A stretch of 64,000 bases of DNA from Pararhizobium sp. IMCC3301 (GTDB lineage Bacteria; Pseudomonadota; Alphaproteobacteria; Rhizobiales; GCA-2746425). The stretch spans positions 3,873,001 through 3,937,000 of the forward strand of contig NZ_CP132336.1 in NCBI RefSeq assembly GCF_030758315.1, given 5' to 3'. The notes under the pieces were generated by a model. That model did no database searches. It worked only from the letters and a program-made list of their open reading frames with translations, and was not told the origin of the DNA. The first letter of the stretch is position 1; each line of letters opens with the position of its first letter. The position numbers and the translations under genes were made by a program. Shown here in pieces: positions 52,334 through 61,175 of this stretch.

Positions 52334-53754
52334 TGGCGAACACCCTGATCTTGATGTCGGACGAACACAGTCGCAAGGTGATGGGTGCCTATGGCAACAC
52401 ACTTGCCCATACCCCGAACCTCGATGCGCTGGCGGCGCGCGGCACACTGTTCACCTCGGCCTATTGCAACAGCCCGATTTGCGTGCCCTCGCGCGCCAGC
52501 CTGCACACCGGCCTGTTCCCGCACCAGATCGGCCATTGGGACAACGCCATGCCATATGACGGGCGGGTGAAAAGCTGGGGCCATGCCCTGCAGTCGGCGG
52601 GGCGGCCCGTCACGTCGATCGGCAAACTGCATTTCCGAAATGCCACGGATGACACCGGGTTCGACCAACAGATCCTGCCGCTGCACGTCCAGGACGGAAT
52701 CGGTGATCCCACGACGTTGCTACGCCGCGATCCGCCCGAACGCCCCGGCACGCGGCAGATGGCAGCGATGACCGGGCAGGGGGTGACGCCCTATTGGGAC
52801 TATGACCGCTCGGTCGCTCTGGCGGCGGCGGACTGGCTGAGGGCACAGCGCAAGGGGTCTGGCTGGACGGTGTTCGTCTCGCTGGTGATGCCGCATTTCC
52901 CGCTGAACGCGCCCGAGAGGTTTCGCGCACTTTTCGACCGCGACACCTTTCCGTTGCCAAAGCTGAACCGGGATTACAGCGCCGAGAATGCCAGTATCGC
53001 GGCGATGCGCCGGTTGCAGAACTTTCAGGACCACTTTGACGGCGACGACGCGGTGCGCGAAGCGCTGGCCCATTACTACGCACTTTGCGCCGCACTGGAT
53101 GAGAATGTCGGGCTGGTTCTGGACGCGCTGAAGGACAGCGGGGCTGAGGACGACACGGTCGTGATCTATACCTCGGACCACGGCGACAATCTGGGCGCGC
53201 GCGGGTATTGGGGCAAATCGACGCTGTGGGAGGAAAGCGCCGGTGTGCCGATGGTGATCGCCGGGCCGGGCATTCCCGAAGGGCGGCGCAACGATACGCC
53301 AGTCAGCCTGATCGACCTTTACCCAACCGTTCTGGATATCGTCGGCCTGCCGAAGGCGCCCGACCGTCCGGGCGACAGTCTGGTCGAGCTGGCGGGCGGC
53401 GACGATCCCGGGCGTCCGGTGTTTGCCGAATACCACGCTGTCGGCTCTCCTACCGGGATGTTTATGCTGCGCCTTGGCCGCTTCAAGCTGATCGAATGCG
53501 CGGGGGACGATCCGCTGCTTTACGATCTGGCCGACGACCCCGAGGAAACCTGCAACCGCGCCACCGATCCCGCCTTTGCCGAAGCTCTCACGATGTGCCG
53601 CGCCGCGTTGCATCACTTTGCAGATCCGGTGTCAGTGAGCGACGCCGCCTTTGCCGATCAGGCCGCGCTGGTCGAACGGCTGGGCGGTGAGGGTGCGATC
53701 CGCCGCATCGTACCGCTGGCCTACACCGATCCCGGGGCGGCCCGGCCGACTTGA
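52333..53754 (+). CDS. Cytoplasmic type I sulfatase 1
   Basis: This 473-residue arylsulfatase/choline-sulfatase-like enzyme has metal ligands in LILMSDEHSRK, the maturation motif NSPICVPSRASLHTG with Cys50 as formylglycine precursor, VTSIGKLHF, and the second metal motif YTSDHGDNLGARG followed by WGKSTLWEES. The C-terminus FADPVSVSDAAFADQAALVE resembles choline-sulfatase tails. There is no signal peptide, so hydrolysis of a sulfate ester occurs after import. The gene begins on the last base of tctA. It is paralogous with the next gene. The substrate ester is unknown. Confidence 0.9.
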   Translation: MANTLILMSDEHSRKVMGAYGNTLAHTPNLDALAARGTLFTSAYCNSPICVPSRASLHTGLFPHQIGHWDNAMPYDGRVKSWGHALQSAGRPVTSIGKLHFRNATDDTGFDQQILPLHVQDGIGDPTTLLRRDPPERPGTRQMAAMTGQGVTPYWDYDRSVALAAADWLRAQRKGSGWTVFVSLVMPHFPLNAPERFRALFDRDTFPLPKLNRDYSAENASIAAMRRLQNFQDHFDGDDAVREALAHYYALCAALDENVGLVLDALKDSGAEDDTVVIYTSDHGDNLGARGYWGKSTLWEESAGVPMVIAGPGIPEGRRNDTPVSLIDLYPTVLDIVGLPKAPDRPGDSLVELAGGDDPGRPVFAEYHAVGSPTGMFMLRLGRFKLIECAGDDPLLYDLADDPEETCNRATDPAFAEALTMCRAALHHFADPVSVSDAAFADQAALVERLGGEGAIRRIVPLAYTDPGAARPT

Positions 53755-53783
53755 CGCCAACACGCCCCGATAGGAAATTCGCT

Positions 53784-55214
53784 ATGACCGACAGCCCCGC
53801 GCCGCAGAACCTGCTGTTCATCCTTTCGGACGAACACAACCGCAAGCTTTCGGGCTGCTATGGGCACAAGTTGGTGCAGACCCCGAACATCGACGCCCTT
53901 GCGGCGCGCGGAACCCGCTTTACCGATGCCTATTGCAACAGCCCGATCTGCGTTCCATCGCGCGGTTCGCTGGCGACCGGGCTATATCCGCATCAGATCG
54001 GATGCTGGGACAACGCGACACCTTACACCGGCGCCGTTCGCAGCTGGCACCACATGCTTCGCGATGCCGGGGTCGATGTGGTTTCCATCGGCAAGCTGCA
54101 TTATCGCGGCGGCGATGATTACGGTTTTACCGAAGAGCTGATCCCGCTGCATGTCGTCGACGGCAAGGGCGATCTCAAGGCGTTGTTTCGAAAGGACCCG
54201 TTGCCCAAGGGCGGAACCGGCGATATCGCAGCCACCGCCGGGCCGGGCGACAGCAGTTATGGCCGCTACGATCACCGGATCGCCGACACCGCCGCCGAGT
54301 GGCTGAAGCGGCGCGGCGCGGACCCAAAGGGCCGCCGGTTTGCCCTGTTCGCCAGCTTCGTGATGCCGCATTTCCCGATGATCGCGCCGCAGGCCGATTA
54401 CGATCTTTATGCCGATTACAGCCTTGACCAGCTGCGCGAGGGGCTGACTTCGCCACCGGCGGATCATCCGTCGCTGAACTGGATGCGCACCCACAAGGAT
54501 TACGACAGCCATTTCAACGACGATCGCCGCGCTGTCGCCCTGCGGGCCTATATGGGCATGCTCACCTGCCTGGATCGTTTGATCGGTCAGGTGCTGACGG
54601 CCCTCGAGGATGCGGGGCTGACCGGCTCGACACGGGTGATCTATACTTCGGATCATGGCGATAATCTGGGCAATCGCCAGACATGGGGCAAGTCGGTGAT
54701 GTACGAGGATTCGCTGGGTGTGCCGATGATCATTGCCGGTCAGGGCGTGCCCGAGGGCAGGGTTTCGGATACTCCGGTGTCGCTGATCGATATCGCGCCG
54801 ACAGCACTTGCCGGCACCGGCGTCGCGGGGGGGGATGCGTTGCCGGGCGACTCACTGATTGCGTTGGCCAACACGCCACGGGACCGGCCGGTGTTTGCCG
54901 AGTATCACGCCGCCGGTTCGGATACCGGTGTGTTTGCGCTGCGTAAGGGGCGCTGGAAATACGTCGAATATGTCGGCGCGCCACCACAGCTTTTCGATCT
55001 TGCCGCCGATCCCGAGGAAGATCGCGACCTTGGCACCGACCCGGCCCAAGCCGACGTCCGGTCCGATCTTGCCACCGCCCTGCGCCGGATCTGTGACCCC
55101 GAGGCAGTGAACGCACAGGCGTTCGCCGATCAGGCGGGGGTGATCGCCGCTAATGGCGGGCGTGCAGTCATTGCGGGCGTCGGCGACATTCCCTTCACGC
55201 CGGCCCCGGACTGA
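53784..55214 (+). CDS. Cytoplasmic type I sulfatase 2
   Basis: This 476-residue paralogue of the preceding sulfatase has the same motif set: LLFILSDEHNRKLSG, NSPICVPSRGSLATG (Cys56), SIGKLHYRG, IYTSDHGDNLGNRQ and WGKSVMYEDS. The two differ mainly in the middle substrate-facing part (here DYDLYADYSLDQLREGL) and the C-terminus, suggesting related but distinct esters or steps. The start is the ATG after AGGAAATTCGCT, 29 bases beyond the previous stop. No signal peptide is visible. No formylglycine-generating enzyme is present in the window, so maturation must come from elsewhere. Confidence 0.9.
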   Translation: MTDSPAPQNLLFILSDEHNRKLSGCYGHKLVQTPNIDALAARGTRFTDAYCNSPICVPSRGSLATGLYPHQIGCWDNATPYTGAVRSWHHMLRDAGVDVVSIGKLHYRGGDDYGFTEELIPLHVVDGKGDLKALFRKDPLPKGGTGDIAATAGPGDSSYGRYDHRIADTAAEWLKRRGADPKGRRFALFASFVMPHFPMIAPQADYDLYADYSLDQLREGLTSPPADHPSLNWMRTHKDYDSHFNDDRRAVALRAYMGMLTCLDRLIGQVLTALEDAGLTGSTRVIYTSDHGDNLGNRQTWGKSVMYEDSLGVPMIIAGQGVPEGRVSDTPVSLIDIAPTALAGTGVAGGDALPGDSLIALANTPRDRPVFAEYHAAGSDTGVFALRKGRWKYVEYVGAPPQLFDLAADPEEDRDLGTDPAQADVRSDLATALRRICDPEAVNAQAFADQAGVIAANGGRAVIAGVGDIPFTPAPD

Positions 55215-55254
55215 GGGGCGTCAATCCCTTGCGGAGACTGGTTCGCATTTGTCT

Positions 55255-55350
55255 GACAGCACCGGCCGTTTCCCTCCTGAAGCTGGTTTCTGCTGCCAGC
55301 GTTTCCCTGTTCGCCTCAAATAATATCTTGTTATTCGACAGTATGCAGCT
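55255..55350. repeat. Dispersed repeat, copy 3 (short)
   Basis: This copy matches the central part of copies 1 and 2 (CCTCCTGAAGCTGGTTTC, then TTTCCCTGTTCGCCTCAAAT and TTGTTATTCGACA) and ends with GCAGCTGATTTAT, present also in copy 1 as TAGCTGATTTAT. It is in the same orientation. It lies just after the sulfatase operon. Bases 55351-55545 hold no gene I can support. Confidence 0.7.
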
Positions 55351-55545
55351 GATTTATTGACCTGATTGGGGAACTACGGAGGCAGGTTGGCGCGCGTGAC
55401 GCGTGAACTTTGCCGCGCAGATTGCGGGCACTTTGATCCAAATCTCCGCGAATCTGCCCTGACCTCATATTGCACGCAGCAAAGCTCCAGATTACTTGAG
55501 CCATCGGGATCAATTCTAATTTTGGACATGGTGTTCTGCTTTGCT

Positions 55546-55965
55546 TCAGGCTGCTGCAGGTTCGCCGGACCAAGCACAATCGGCGACTGTTGATCGGTCC
55601 AGTTCTTTCAGGAAAATTTCCTGGGCGGCCAAAAGGCGGGGCTTCAGACGGCAGCGCGACTTCATCACGCAGGCCCCGCCGTCCTCCTTACAGCATTCGA
55701 CGAGGGCGAATCGGCGCTCCAGATGGCGGACGATTTCACCCAAGGAAATATCATCCGCATTCCGCGCCAGATTGATGCCTCCGCCGGCGCCGCGCTGAGT
55801 GGTGACGAAACCGCCGCGCGAAAGATCCTGCACGATCTTGGTCAGATGATGTTGCGATACTCTGAATTGGGATGCCAGTTCGGCGGTACTGAACCGCTTT
55901 TCGGGATCGCTCGCAAGACGCATGAGAATCCGCATACCATAGTCTGTGAATGATGCAAGACGCAT
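55546..55965 (-). CDS. Rrf2-family regulator, NsrR-like
   Basis: This 139-residue regulator has an N-terminal winged helix (ASFTDYGMRILMRLASDPEK, then RVSQHHLTKIVQDLSRGGFV and TQRGAGGGINLAR). It has a Cys cluster in VECCKEDGGACVMKSRCRLK (Cys91, Cys92, Cys99, Cys105), matching the spacing that holds an iron-sulfur cluster in NsrR. NsrR-type proteins sense nitric oxide or iron status. The start is the ATG preceded by AAGGAGTG; a GTG two codons upstream is less likely. It is divergent from the branched-chain-type ABC operon, which starts 390 bases away. Confidence 0.87.
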   Translation of the reverse strand: MRLASFTDYGMRILMRLASDPEKRFSTAELASQFRVSQHHLTKIVQDLSRGGFVTTQRGAGGGINLARNADDISLGEIVRHLERRFALVECCKEDGGACVMKSRCRLKPRLLAAQEIFLKELDRSTVADCAWSGEPAAA

Positions 55966-56146
55966 AGGCACTCCTTCAACTGGCCCTTAACCAGTATTGA
56001 CGATTCCAATTATATCGCGTCATATTCGACAATGCAAAATTCCGGTCTACATAGATTGGAAAAATGCTGGGACTGGAGGGCTGAAACAGACGACAGGCCG
56101 GAGGATCACGTCGAATATTTGCCAACAGGATATTCCGCTGCGTAGC

Positions 56147-56222
56147 TGCGTGTACGTGTCAATGCTGCTTATACGTGTAAATGTTGCGTGTACGTGTAAA
56201 TGCTGCTTATACGTGTAAATGC
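56147..56222. repeat. Four tandem 19-bp repeats upstream of the ABC operon
   Basis: Four head-to-tail 19-base units begin at 56147, 56166, 56185 and 56204. Each contains TACGTGTAAATG (one unit has TCAATG). Units alternate between TGCGTG and TGCTTA at the 5' end, so the pattern can also be read as two 38-base repeats. They end 134 bases before livG and probably are regulatory or a replication-slippage array. The rest of 55972-56355 shows no gene. Confidence 0.8.
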
Positions 56223-56355
56223 AGTGCCTGCGAAATGCCGTTTACCTTGCCGACTCATTTGTTTGCAATTCCGGACGCGCACAGCGGAGCATCAACGTCC
56301 TTATGCGTTGATGGCGGGCGAGGGCGCAGGGAGAGAGCGACGACATGGTGCTGAT

Positions 56356-57105
56356 ATGACGATCGCGCTTCAGGCGAAGGGCTTGACGAAGGAGTTCAAA
56401 GGCTTTGTTGCCGTGAACGACGTCGATCTTTCGGTCGAGAAGGGTACCATTCATGCGCTGATCGGCCCGAACGGTGCCGGAAAGACGACCTGTTTCAACT
56501 TGTTGACCAAGTTCCTGCAACCCACGCGTGGCACGATTGTCTATGAAGGGCGCGACATCACGCGGTTGAAACCCGCCGAGATCGCGCGGCTGGGCATGGT
56601 GCGGTCGTTTCAGATCTCCGCCATCTTTCCCGACCTGTCGGTGTTGCAGAACGTGCGCGTCGCGCTGCAACGGTCGCGGGGGGAAAGTTATGATTTTTGG
56701 CGGTCCGACAAGGTATTGTCGCAATACGACGACAAGGCGCGTGGGTTCATCGAAGAAGTCGGGCTGACGGCGTCCACCAATGAACGCGCGGCCGTCTTGC
56801 CCTACGGGCGCAAACGTGCGCTTGAAATTGCGACGACGCTGGCGCTGAGCCCCGACATGTTACTGCTGGACGAGCCGATGGCAGGCATGGGCCGCGAGGA
56901 CGTGGACCGTATTTCCGGCCTGATCCGCCGCATTGCCGAAAATCGCACCGTGCTGATGGTCGAACACAACCTGTCGGTCGTGGCAGACCTGTCGGACCGC
57001 ATCACCGTGCTTGCGCGTGGCGAAATACTTGCCGAAGGAACCTATGCCGAGATTTCAAAGGCACCTGAGGTGATCGAGGCGTATATCGGAGCGAGCCATG
57101 ACTGA
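56356..57105 (+). CDS. Branched-chain-type ABC transporter ATP-binding protein (LivG-like)
   Basis: This 249-residue ATPase has Walker A GPNGAGKTT, signature region AVLPYGRKRALEIATTLAL (LivG proteins often have YG in place of SGG), Walker B MLLLDEPMAGM and switch His MVEHNLSVVADL. It is the first gene of the G-F-K-H-M operon. The ATG at 56356 gives MTIALQAKGL, typical for the family; the open frame extends upstream across the 19-base repeats and is unlikely to be coding. It overlaps the livF-like gene by eight bases. Confidence 0.9.
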   Translation: MTIALQAKGLTKEFKGFVAVNDVDLSVEKGTIHALIGPNGAGKTTCFNLLTKFLQPTRGTIVYEGRDITRLKPAEIARLGMVRSFQISAIFPDLSVLQNVRVALQRSRGESYDFWRSDKVLSQYDDKARGFIEEVGLTASTNERAAVLPYGRKRALEIATTLALSPDMLLLDEPMAGMGREDVDRISGLIRRIAENRTVLMVEHNLSVVADLSDRITVLARGEILAEGTYAEISKAPEVIEAYIGASHD

Positions 57106-57844
57106 CACGGCTGTGATGAAGCCCGCCGCAAGCGGGACGACAAAGGTGTTTTTGAAGATCAGCGACCTGCAGGGCTGGTACGGCGAAAGCCACGTCCTGC
57201 ACGGGATGGATTTCGAGGTCCGCCAGGGCGAGGTCGTCACACTGCTGGGCCGCAATGGCGCAGGCAAGACATCGACGCTGTTGGCGATCATGGGGATACT
57301 GGCCAAGCGGGCCGGGTCGGTCATCTTTGGCGGCACCGAGATCATCGCCATGCAACCGCGCCAAATCGCGAGGCTGGGCATCGCACTTTGCCCCGAGGAA
57401 CGCGGCATCTTTGCCTCGCTCACTGTCGAGGAGAACCTGCTGCTGCCGCCCCGCATCGCCAAGGGAGGACTGAGCGTCGAACGGATTTATGATCTGTTTC
57501 CCAACCTGCGCGAACGGCGTAAAGGCAGTCAGGGCACCAAGTTGTCGGGCGGGGAACAACAGATGCTGGCCATCGCGCGCATTCTCCGCACCGGTGCCAA
57601 GATGCTGTTGCTGGATGAACCGACTGAAGGGCTGGCACCCGTCATCGTCCAGCAGATCGGCCACACCATTGCGGCGCTGAAGGACGAAGGGTTCACCATC
57701 GTATTGGTGGAACAGAACTTCCGTTTCGCGGCATCGGTCGCCGACCGGCACTATGTTGTGGATCAGGGCAGGGTCGTGGACATGATTCCGAACGACCAGC
57801 TTGAAGAAAATACCCAGAAACTTCACGATTATCTGGGTGTTTGA
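57098..57844 (+). CDS. Branched-chain-type ABC transporter ATP-binding protein (LivF-like)
   Basis: This 248-residue ATPase, partner of the preceding one, has a somewhat longer N-terminus (about 15 extra residues) before LKISDLQGWYGESHVLHG. Motifs: Walker A GRNGAGKTS, signature KLSGGEQQMLAIARIL, Walker B MLLLDEPTEGLAP, switch His position replaced by Gln in LVEQNFRFAASV, which is normal for LivF. It energises uptake through the permeases encoded at 59163-61027. Overlap with the upstream gene supports coupled translation. Confidence 0.9.
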   Translation: MTDTAVMKPAASGTTKVFLKISDLQGWYGESHVLHGMDFEVRQGEVVTLLGRNGAGKTSTLLAIMGILAKRAGSVIFGGTEIIAMQPRQIARLGIALCPEERGIFASLTVEENLLLPPRIAKGGLSVERIYDLFPNLRERRKGSQGTKLSGGEQQMLAIARILRTGAKMLLLDEPTEGLAPVIVQQIGHTIAALKDEGFTIVLVEQNFRFAASVADRHYVVDQGRVVDMIPNDQLEENTQKLHDYLGV

Positions 57845-57887
57845 AGTCACTAATCGGCGCATCCGCGCTGCAATCAGGAGGAAAGTA

Positions 57888-59087
57888 ATGATCAGGAAAT
57901 TTGCAATCAGTACGGCGGCACTGGCCGCTGTGATCGGCGCTCCGGCGCTGGCGAACATCGAAGTCAAGCTTGGTGTACTCAACGATCGCTCGGGCGTCTA
58001 TGCGGACTTGTCCGGCGAAGGGTCAGTCGTGGCCGCGCGCATGGCAGTCGAGGATTTCAAGGCAGCCGACAAGGGCATGAACGTCGAAATCATCTCAGCC
58101 GACCACCAGAACAAGCCTGACATCGGGTCCAACATCGCGCGCCAATGGTACGACGAAGAAGGTATCAACGCGATCCTTGACGTGCCGACATCTTCGGTCG
58201 CTCTGGCCGTTGCGGACATCACAGCCGAAAAGAACGGCGTGCTGATCGATTCCGGCGCGGGTTCTACCGCGCTGACTCGCGAGCAGTGCCGCCCGACGAC
58301 GATCCACTGGACCTATGACACCGCAGCCCTGGCCAATGGCACCGGTGCCGCGATGACGAATGCGGGCGGCAAGAAGTGGTTCTTCCTGACCGCCGATTAT
58401 GCCTTCGGCCACTCACTGGAGGAAAACACCGCCAAGGTCGTCGAAGCGAACGGCGGCGAGGTCGTGGGCACTGTCAACGTGCCGTTCCCGGCGCAGGATT
58501 TCTCATCGTTTCTGCTTCAGGCGCAAGGCTCGGGTGCCGATATCATTGGCCTGGCAAACGCCGGGGGCGATACTGTGAACGCGATCAAGCAGGCATCGGA
58601 ATTCGGCATCACCCAGGCAGGTCAGAAACTGGCCGCGCTGCTGTTCTTTGTGACCGACGTGCACGCACTGGGCGCGCAAACGGCGCAGGGTCTGTCACTG
58701 ACCGAAGCGTTCTACTGGGATCAGAACGACGATACCCGCGCATGGTCCAAGCGGTTCATGGAAACCCACGGTGCACAGCCGACGATGGTGCAGGCCGGGG
58801 TTTATTCCGGCACTATGGCCTATCTGGCGGCTGTCGAGGCACTGGGTGACGCCTCCGATGGCAAGGCCGTTGCCGCCAAGATGAAGGAGATGGATTTCGA
58901 CGATCCGCTCTTTGGCAAGGTCACGGTTCGTGGCGACGGGCGTGCAATCCATGACATGTACCTCTTTGAAGTCAAGTCGCCGGATCAGTCCACAGGCGAA
59001 TGGGACCTTTACAACCAGGTTTCCTCCATCAGCGGCGAAGAAGCGTTCCTGCCGATGCTGGACGAGTGCGACTTTACCAAGAAGTAA
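57888..59087 (+). CDS. Branched-chain-type ABC transporter substrate-binding protein (LivK-like)
   Basis: This 399-residue periplasmic receptor has a signal peptide (MIRKFAISTAALAAVIGAPA, cleavage before NIEVKLG). The mature protein is a Peripla_BP_6 type I fold: VKLGVLNDRSGVYADLSGEG, VEIISADHQNKPDIG, FFLTADYAFGHSLEENTA and VQAGVYSGTMAYLAAVEAL. AGGAGG precedes the start. Such receptors bind hydrophobic or aromatic acids, amides, urea or amino acids; the ligand cannot be fixed here. Its position between ATPase and permease genes is unusual. A strong hairpin follows. Confidence 0.9.
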   Translation: MIRKFAISTAALAAVIGAPALANIEVKLGVLNDRSGVYADLSGEGSVVAARMAVEDFKAADKGMNVEIISADHQNKPDIGSNIARQWYDEEGINAILDVPTSSVALAVADITAEKNGVLIDSGAGSTALTREQCRPTTIHWTYDTAALANGTGAAMTNAGGKKWFFLTADYAFGHSLEENTAKVVEANGGEVVGTVNVPFPAQDFSSFLLQAQGSGADIIGLANAGGDTVNAIKQASEFGITQAGQKLAALLFFVTDVHALGAQTAQGLSLTEAFYWDQNDDTRAWSKRFMETHGAQPTMVQAGVYSGTMAYLAAVEALGDASDGKAVAAKMKEMDFDDPLFGKVTVRGDGRAIHDMYLFEVKSPDQSTGEWDLYNQVSSISGEEAFLPMLDECDFTKK

Positions 59088-59099
59088 TCCTGGCAACCT

Positions 59100-59128
59100 G
59101 TCCGCCCGGATGTTCATGCCGGGCGGAC
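59100..59128 (+). terminator. Hairpin after livK-like gene
   Basis: Perfect ten-base arms GTCCGCCCGG and CCGGGCGGAC enclose the loop ATGTTCATG. No T-run follows, so it probably limits read-through or protects the receptor message rather than ending transcription. Confidence 0.65.
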
Positions 59129-59162
59129 GCAGCTTGACCAAACCGCACAACAGGGCCGAAAC

Positions 59163-60050
59163 ATGTTCGAACTATTGGGAATACCGCCGCAGGTTCTGCT
59201 CGGCCAGCTTCTGCTGGGGCTGATCAACGGCTCGTTCTATGCGGTTCTGTCGCTGGGGCTGGCCGTGATCTTTGGCCTGCTCAACATCATCAATTTCGCT
59301 CATGGTGCACTTTACATGACCGGGGCATTCGTGGCTTGGATGCTGCTGAACTACGTTGGCATCGGCTATTGGCCCGCATTGATCCTGGCACCACTGATCG
59401 TGGGTATCTTCGGCATTGTGTTGGAACGCACGATGCTGTCGCGGCTCCATCACCTTGATCACCTTTACGGGCTGTTGCTGACCTTTGGACTGGCCCTGAT
59501 CATTCAGGGTCTCTTCCGCAATTATTACGGTATTTCAGGGTTGCCTTACCAGATCCCCGATCTGCTGTCGGGAGGGCATAATCTGGGTTTCATGTTCCTG
59601 CCCAACTACCGCGCCTGGGTCGTCGTCGCGTCGGTTCTGGTGTGCTTCGGGACCTGGTTCATGATCGAAAAAACCCAGTTGGGCTCCTATCTGCGCGCTG
59701 CCACCGAAAATCCGACACTGGTGGGGGCATTCGGCGTGAACGTGCCGCTGATGATCATGCTGACTTACGGGTTCGGCGTGGCGCTGGCCGGGTTCGCGGG
59801 GGTTCTGGCCGCACCGATCTATTCAGTGAACCCGAACATGGGTGAGCAGCTGATTATCGTCGTCTTCGCGGTGGTCGTGATCGGTGGCATGGGCTCGATC
59901 ATGGGTGCGATCCTGACGGGATACATGCTCGGCATCATCGAGGGTCTGACCCGGGTGTTCTATCCCGAAGGATCGGCCGTCGTTATTTTCGTCATCATGG
60001 CGATCGTCCTGATGATCAAACCTGAAGGACTGTTCGGGAGGCCCGCCTGA
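59163..60050 (+). CDS. Branched-chain-type ABC permease (LivH-like)
   Basis: This 295-residue inner-membrane permease has eight or so hydrophobic segments and the LivH features: LINGSFYAVLSLGLAVIFGL, NIINFAHGALYMTGAFVA, the ATPase-contact loop LRAATENPTLVGAFGVNV and VVIGGMGSIMGAILTGY. It pairs with the LivM-like subunit encoded immediately downstream, their genes overlapping by one base (TGATG). It lies 75 bases after livK, across a hairpin. Confidence 0.92.
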   Translation: MFELLGIPPQVLLGQLLLGLINGSFYAVLSLGLAVIFGLLNIINFAHGALYMTGAFVAWMLLNYVGIGYWPALILAPLIVGIFGIVLERTMLSRLHHLDHLYGLLLTFGLALIIQGLFRNYYGISGLPYQIPDLLSGGHNLGFMFLPNYRAWVVVASVLVCFGTWFMIEKTQLGSYLRAATENPTLVGAFGVNVPLMIMLTYGFGVALAGFAGVLAAPIYSVNPNMGEQLIIVVFAVVVIGGMGSIMGAILTGYMLGIIEGLTRVFYPEGSAVVIFVIMAIVLMIKPEGLFGRPA

Positions 60051-61027
60051 TGGCTATGGCAGACAATACAACCAACACTGCGCCCGTGGTGCAGACCATC
60101 GGCATGCCGACACTGCATAAAGTCATGTTCACAGTTCTGTTGGCCGGATTGATCGTGCTGCCGTTCCTAGTCTATCCGGTCTTCGCGATGAAAGTAATGT
60201 GCTTTGCACTGTTTGCTGCGGCCTTCAACCTGCTCCTGGGCTTTGGCGGACTGTTGTCGTTCGGGCATGCCGCCTATTTCGGTGGGGCCAGCTATATTGC
60301 CGCCTATGCAGCGAAGGTCTGGGGCCTCACCCCGGAACTGGCCGTACTGAGCGGTGCGGCCGCGGCGGGCGTGCTGGGGTTAGCCATCGGATCGCTGGCG
60401 ATCCGCAGGCAGGGCATCTATTTTGCGATGGTCACGCTGGCCTTTGCGCAGATGGTGTATTTTGTCGCCCTTCAGGCAGAATTCACCGGCGGCGAAGACG
60501 GTATCCAGAGCGTGCCGCGCGGCGACCTGTTCGGGCTGATCTCGCTGGCCGACAACATCGCGCTGTATTTCTTCGTACTGGTCGTGACCTTCGGCGGCAT
60601 CCTGATGCTCTACCGTATCGTGCATTCGCCGTTCGGACAGGTGCTGAAAGCGATCCGCGAAAACGAACCACGTGCTATTTCGCTGGGGTATGACGTGAAC
60701 CGCTACAAGCTGATTGTGTTCACACTGTCAGCTACCATGTCCGGTCTTGCGGGTGCCACCAAGAGTCAGGTGTTCCAACTGGCGTCGCTCACGGATGTGC
60801 ATTGGTCGATGTCCGGCGAGGTGGTGCTGATGACCCTGTTGGGTGGAATGGGCACGATATTCGGACCGCTGGTCGGGGCCGGTATCATCGTGACGATGCA
60901 GAACTACCTGGCGACCTTCGGAGCCTGGGTCACGGTCATTCAGGGGGTGATTTTTGTGATCGCGGTGCTGTTGTTCCGAGAAGGGATCGTCGGCGTTTTG
61001 GCCAAATGGTTCAAGCGGCCGCTCTAG
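60050..61027 (+). CDS. Branched-chain-type ABC permease (LivM-like)
   Basis: This 325-residue permease subunit has LLLGFGGLLSFGHAAYFGGA, IRRQGIYFAMVTLAFAQMVY, the coupling loop LKAIRENEPRAISLGYDVNR and LLGGMGTIFGPLVGAGIIV, all standard LivM blocks. It ends the operon. Only 125 bases separate its stop from the terminal repeat of the IS701-like element, so any downstream enzyme gene has been displaced or lost. Confidence 0.92.
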   Translation: MAMADNTTNTAPVVQTIGMPTLHKVMFTVLLAGLIVLPFLVYPVFAMKVMCFALFAAAFNLLLGFGGLLSFGHAAYFGGASYIAAYAAKVWGLTPELAVLSGAAAAGVLGLAIGSLAIRRQGIYFAMVTLAFAQMVYFVALQAEFTGGEDGIQSVPRGDLFGLISLADNIALYFFVLVVTFGGILMLYRIVHSPFGQVLKAIRENEPRAISLGYDVNRYKLIVFTLSATMSGLAGATKSQVFQLASLTDVHWSMSGEVVLMTLLGGMGTIFGPLVGAGIIVTMQNYLATFGAWVTVIQGVIFVIAVLLFREGIVGVLAKWFKRPL

Positions 61028-61068
61028 CACTGTTTGCTTCGCTATTCCGGACATTTTTCAGAGTTGCG

Positions 61069-61152
61069 ATGTGCGTATCCCATCAAAGAGCACTGAATTT
61101 GCCGATCGTAAATGGGCCAAATATTCCGCTTGATCAATACGGAGACTCTTAG
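61069..61152 (+). pseudogene. Possible gene start cut off by the IS701-like element
   Basis: From ATG 61069 a 27-codon frame reads MCVSHQRALNLPIVNGPNIP and stops with a TAG whose last base is the final base before the IS end at 61153. The NGPN motif recalls the N-terminus of type II dehydroquinase-like proteins, but the match is too short to name a family. It may be the beginning of an enzyme gene once cotranscribed with the ABC operon. Confidence 0.25.
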
Positions 61153-61175
61153 CTCGACTTTGTACGTTTTTGTGG

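Noticed and set aside
50654-52447. A 597-codon minus-strand reading frame over tctB and tctA
   Set aside because: Its product is a low-complexity string rich in His, Gln, Arg and Asp, and it mirrors GC-rich third positions of the well-supported TctA gene on the plus strand.
56147-56222. CRISPR array
   Set aside because: The 19-base units are directly adjacent with no unique spacers and no cas genes are nearby.
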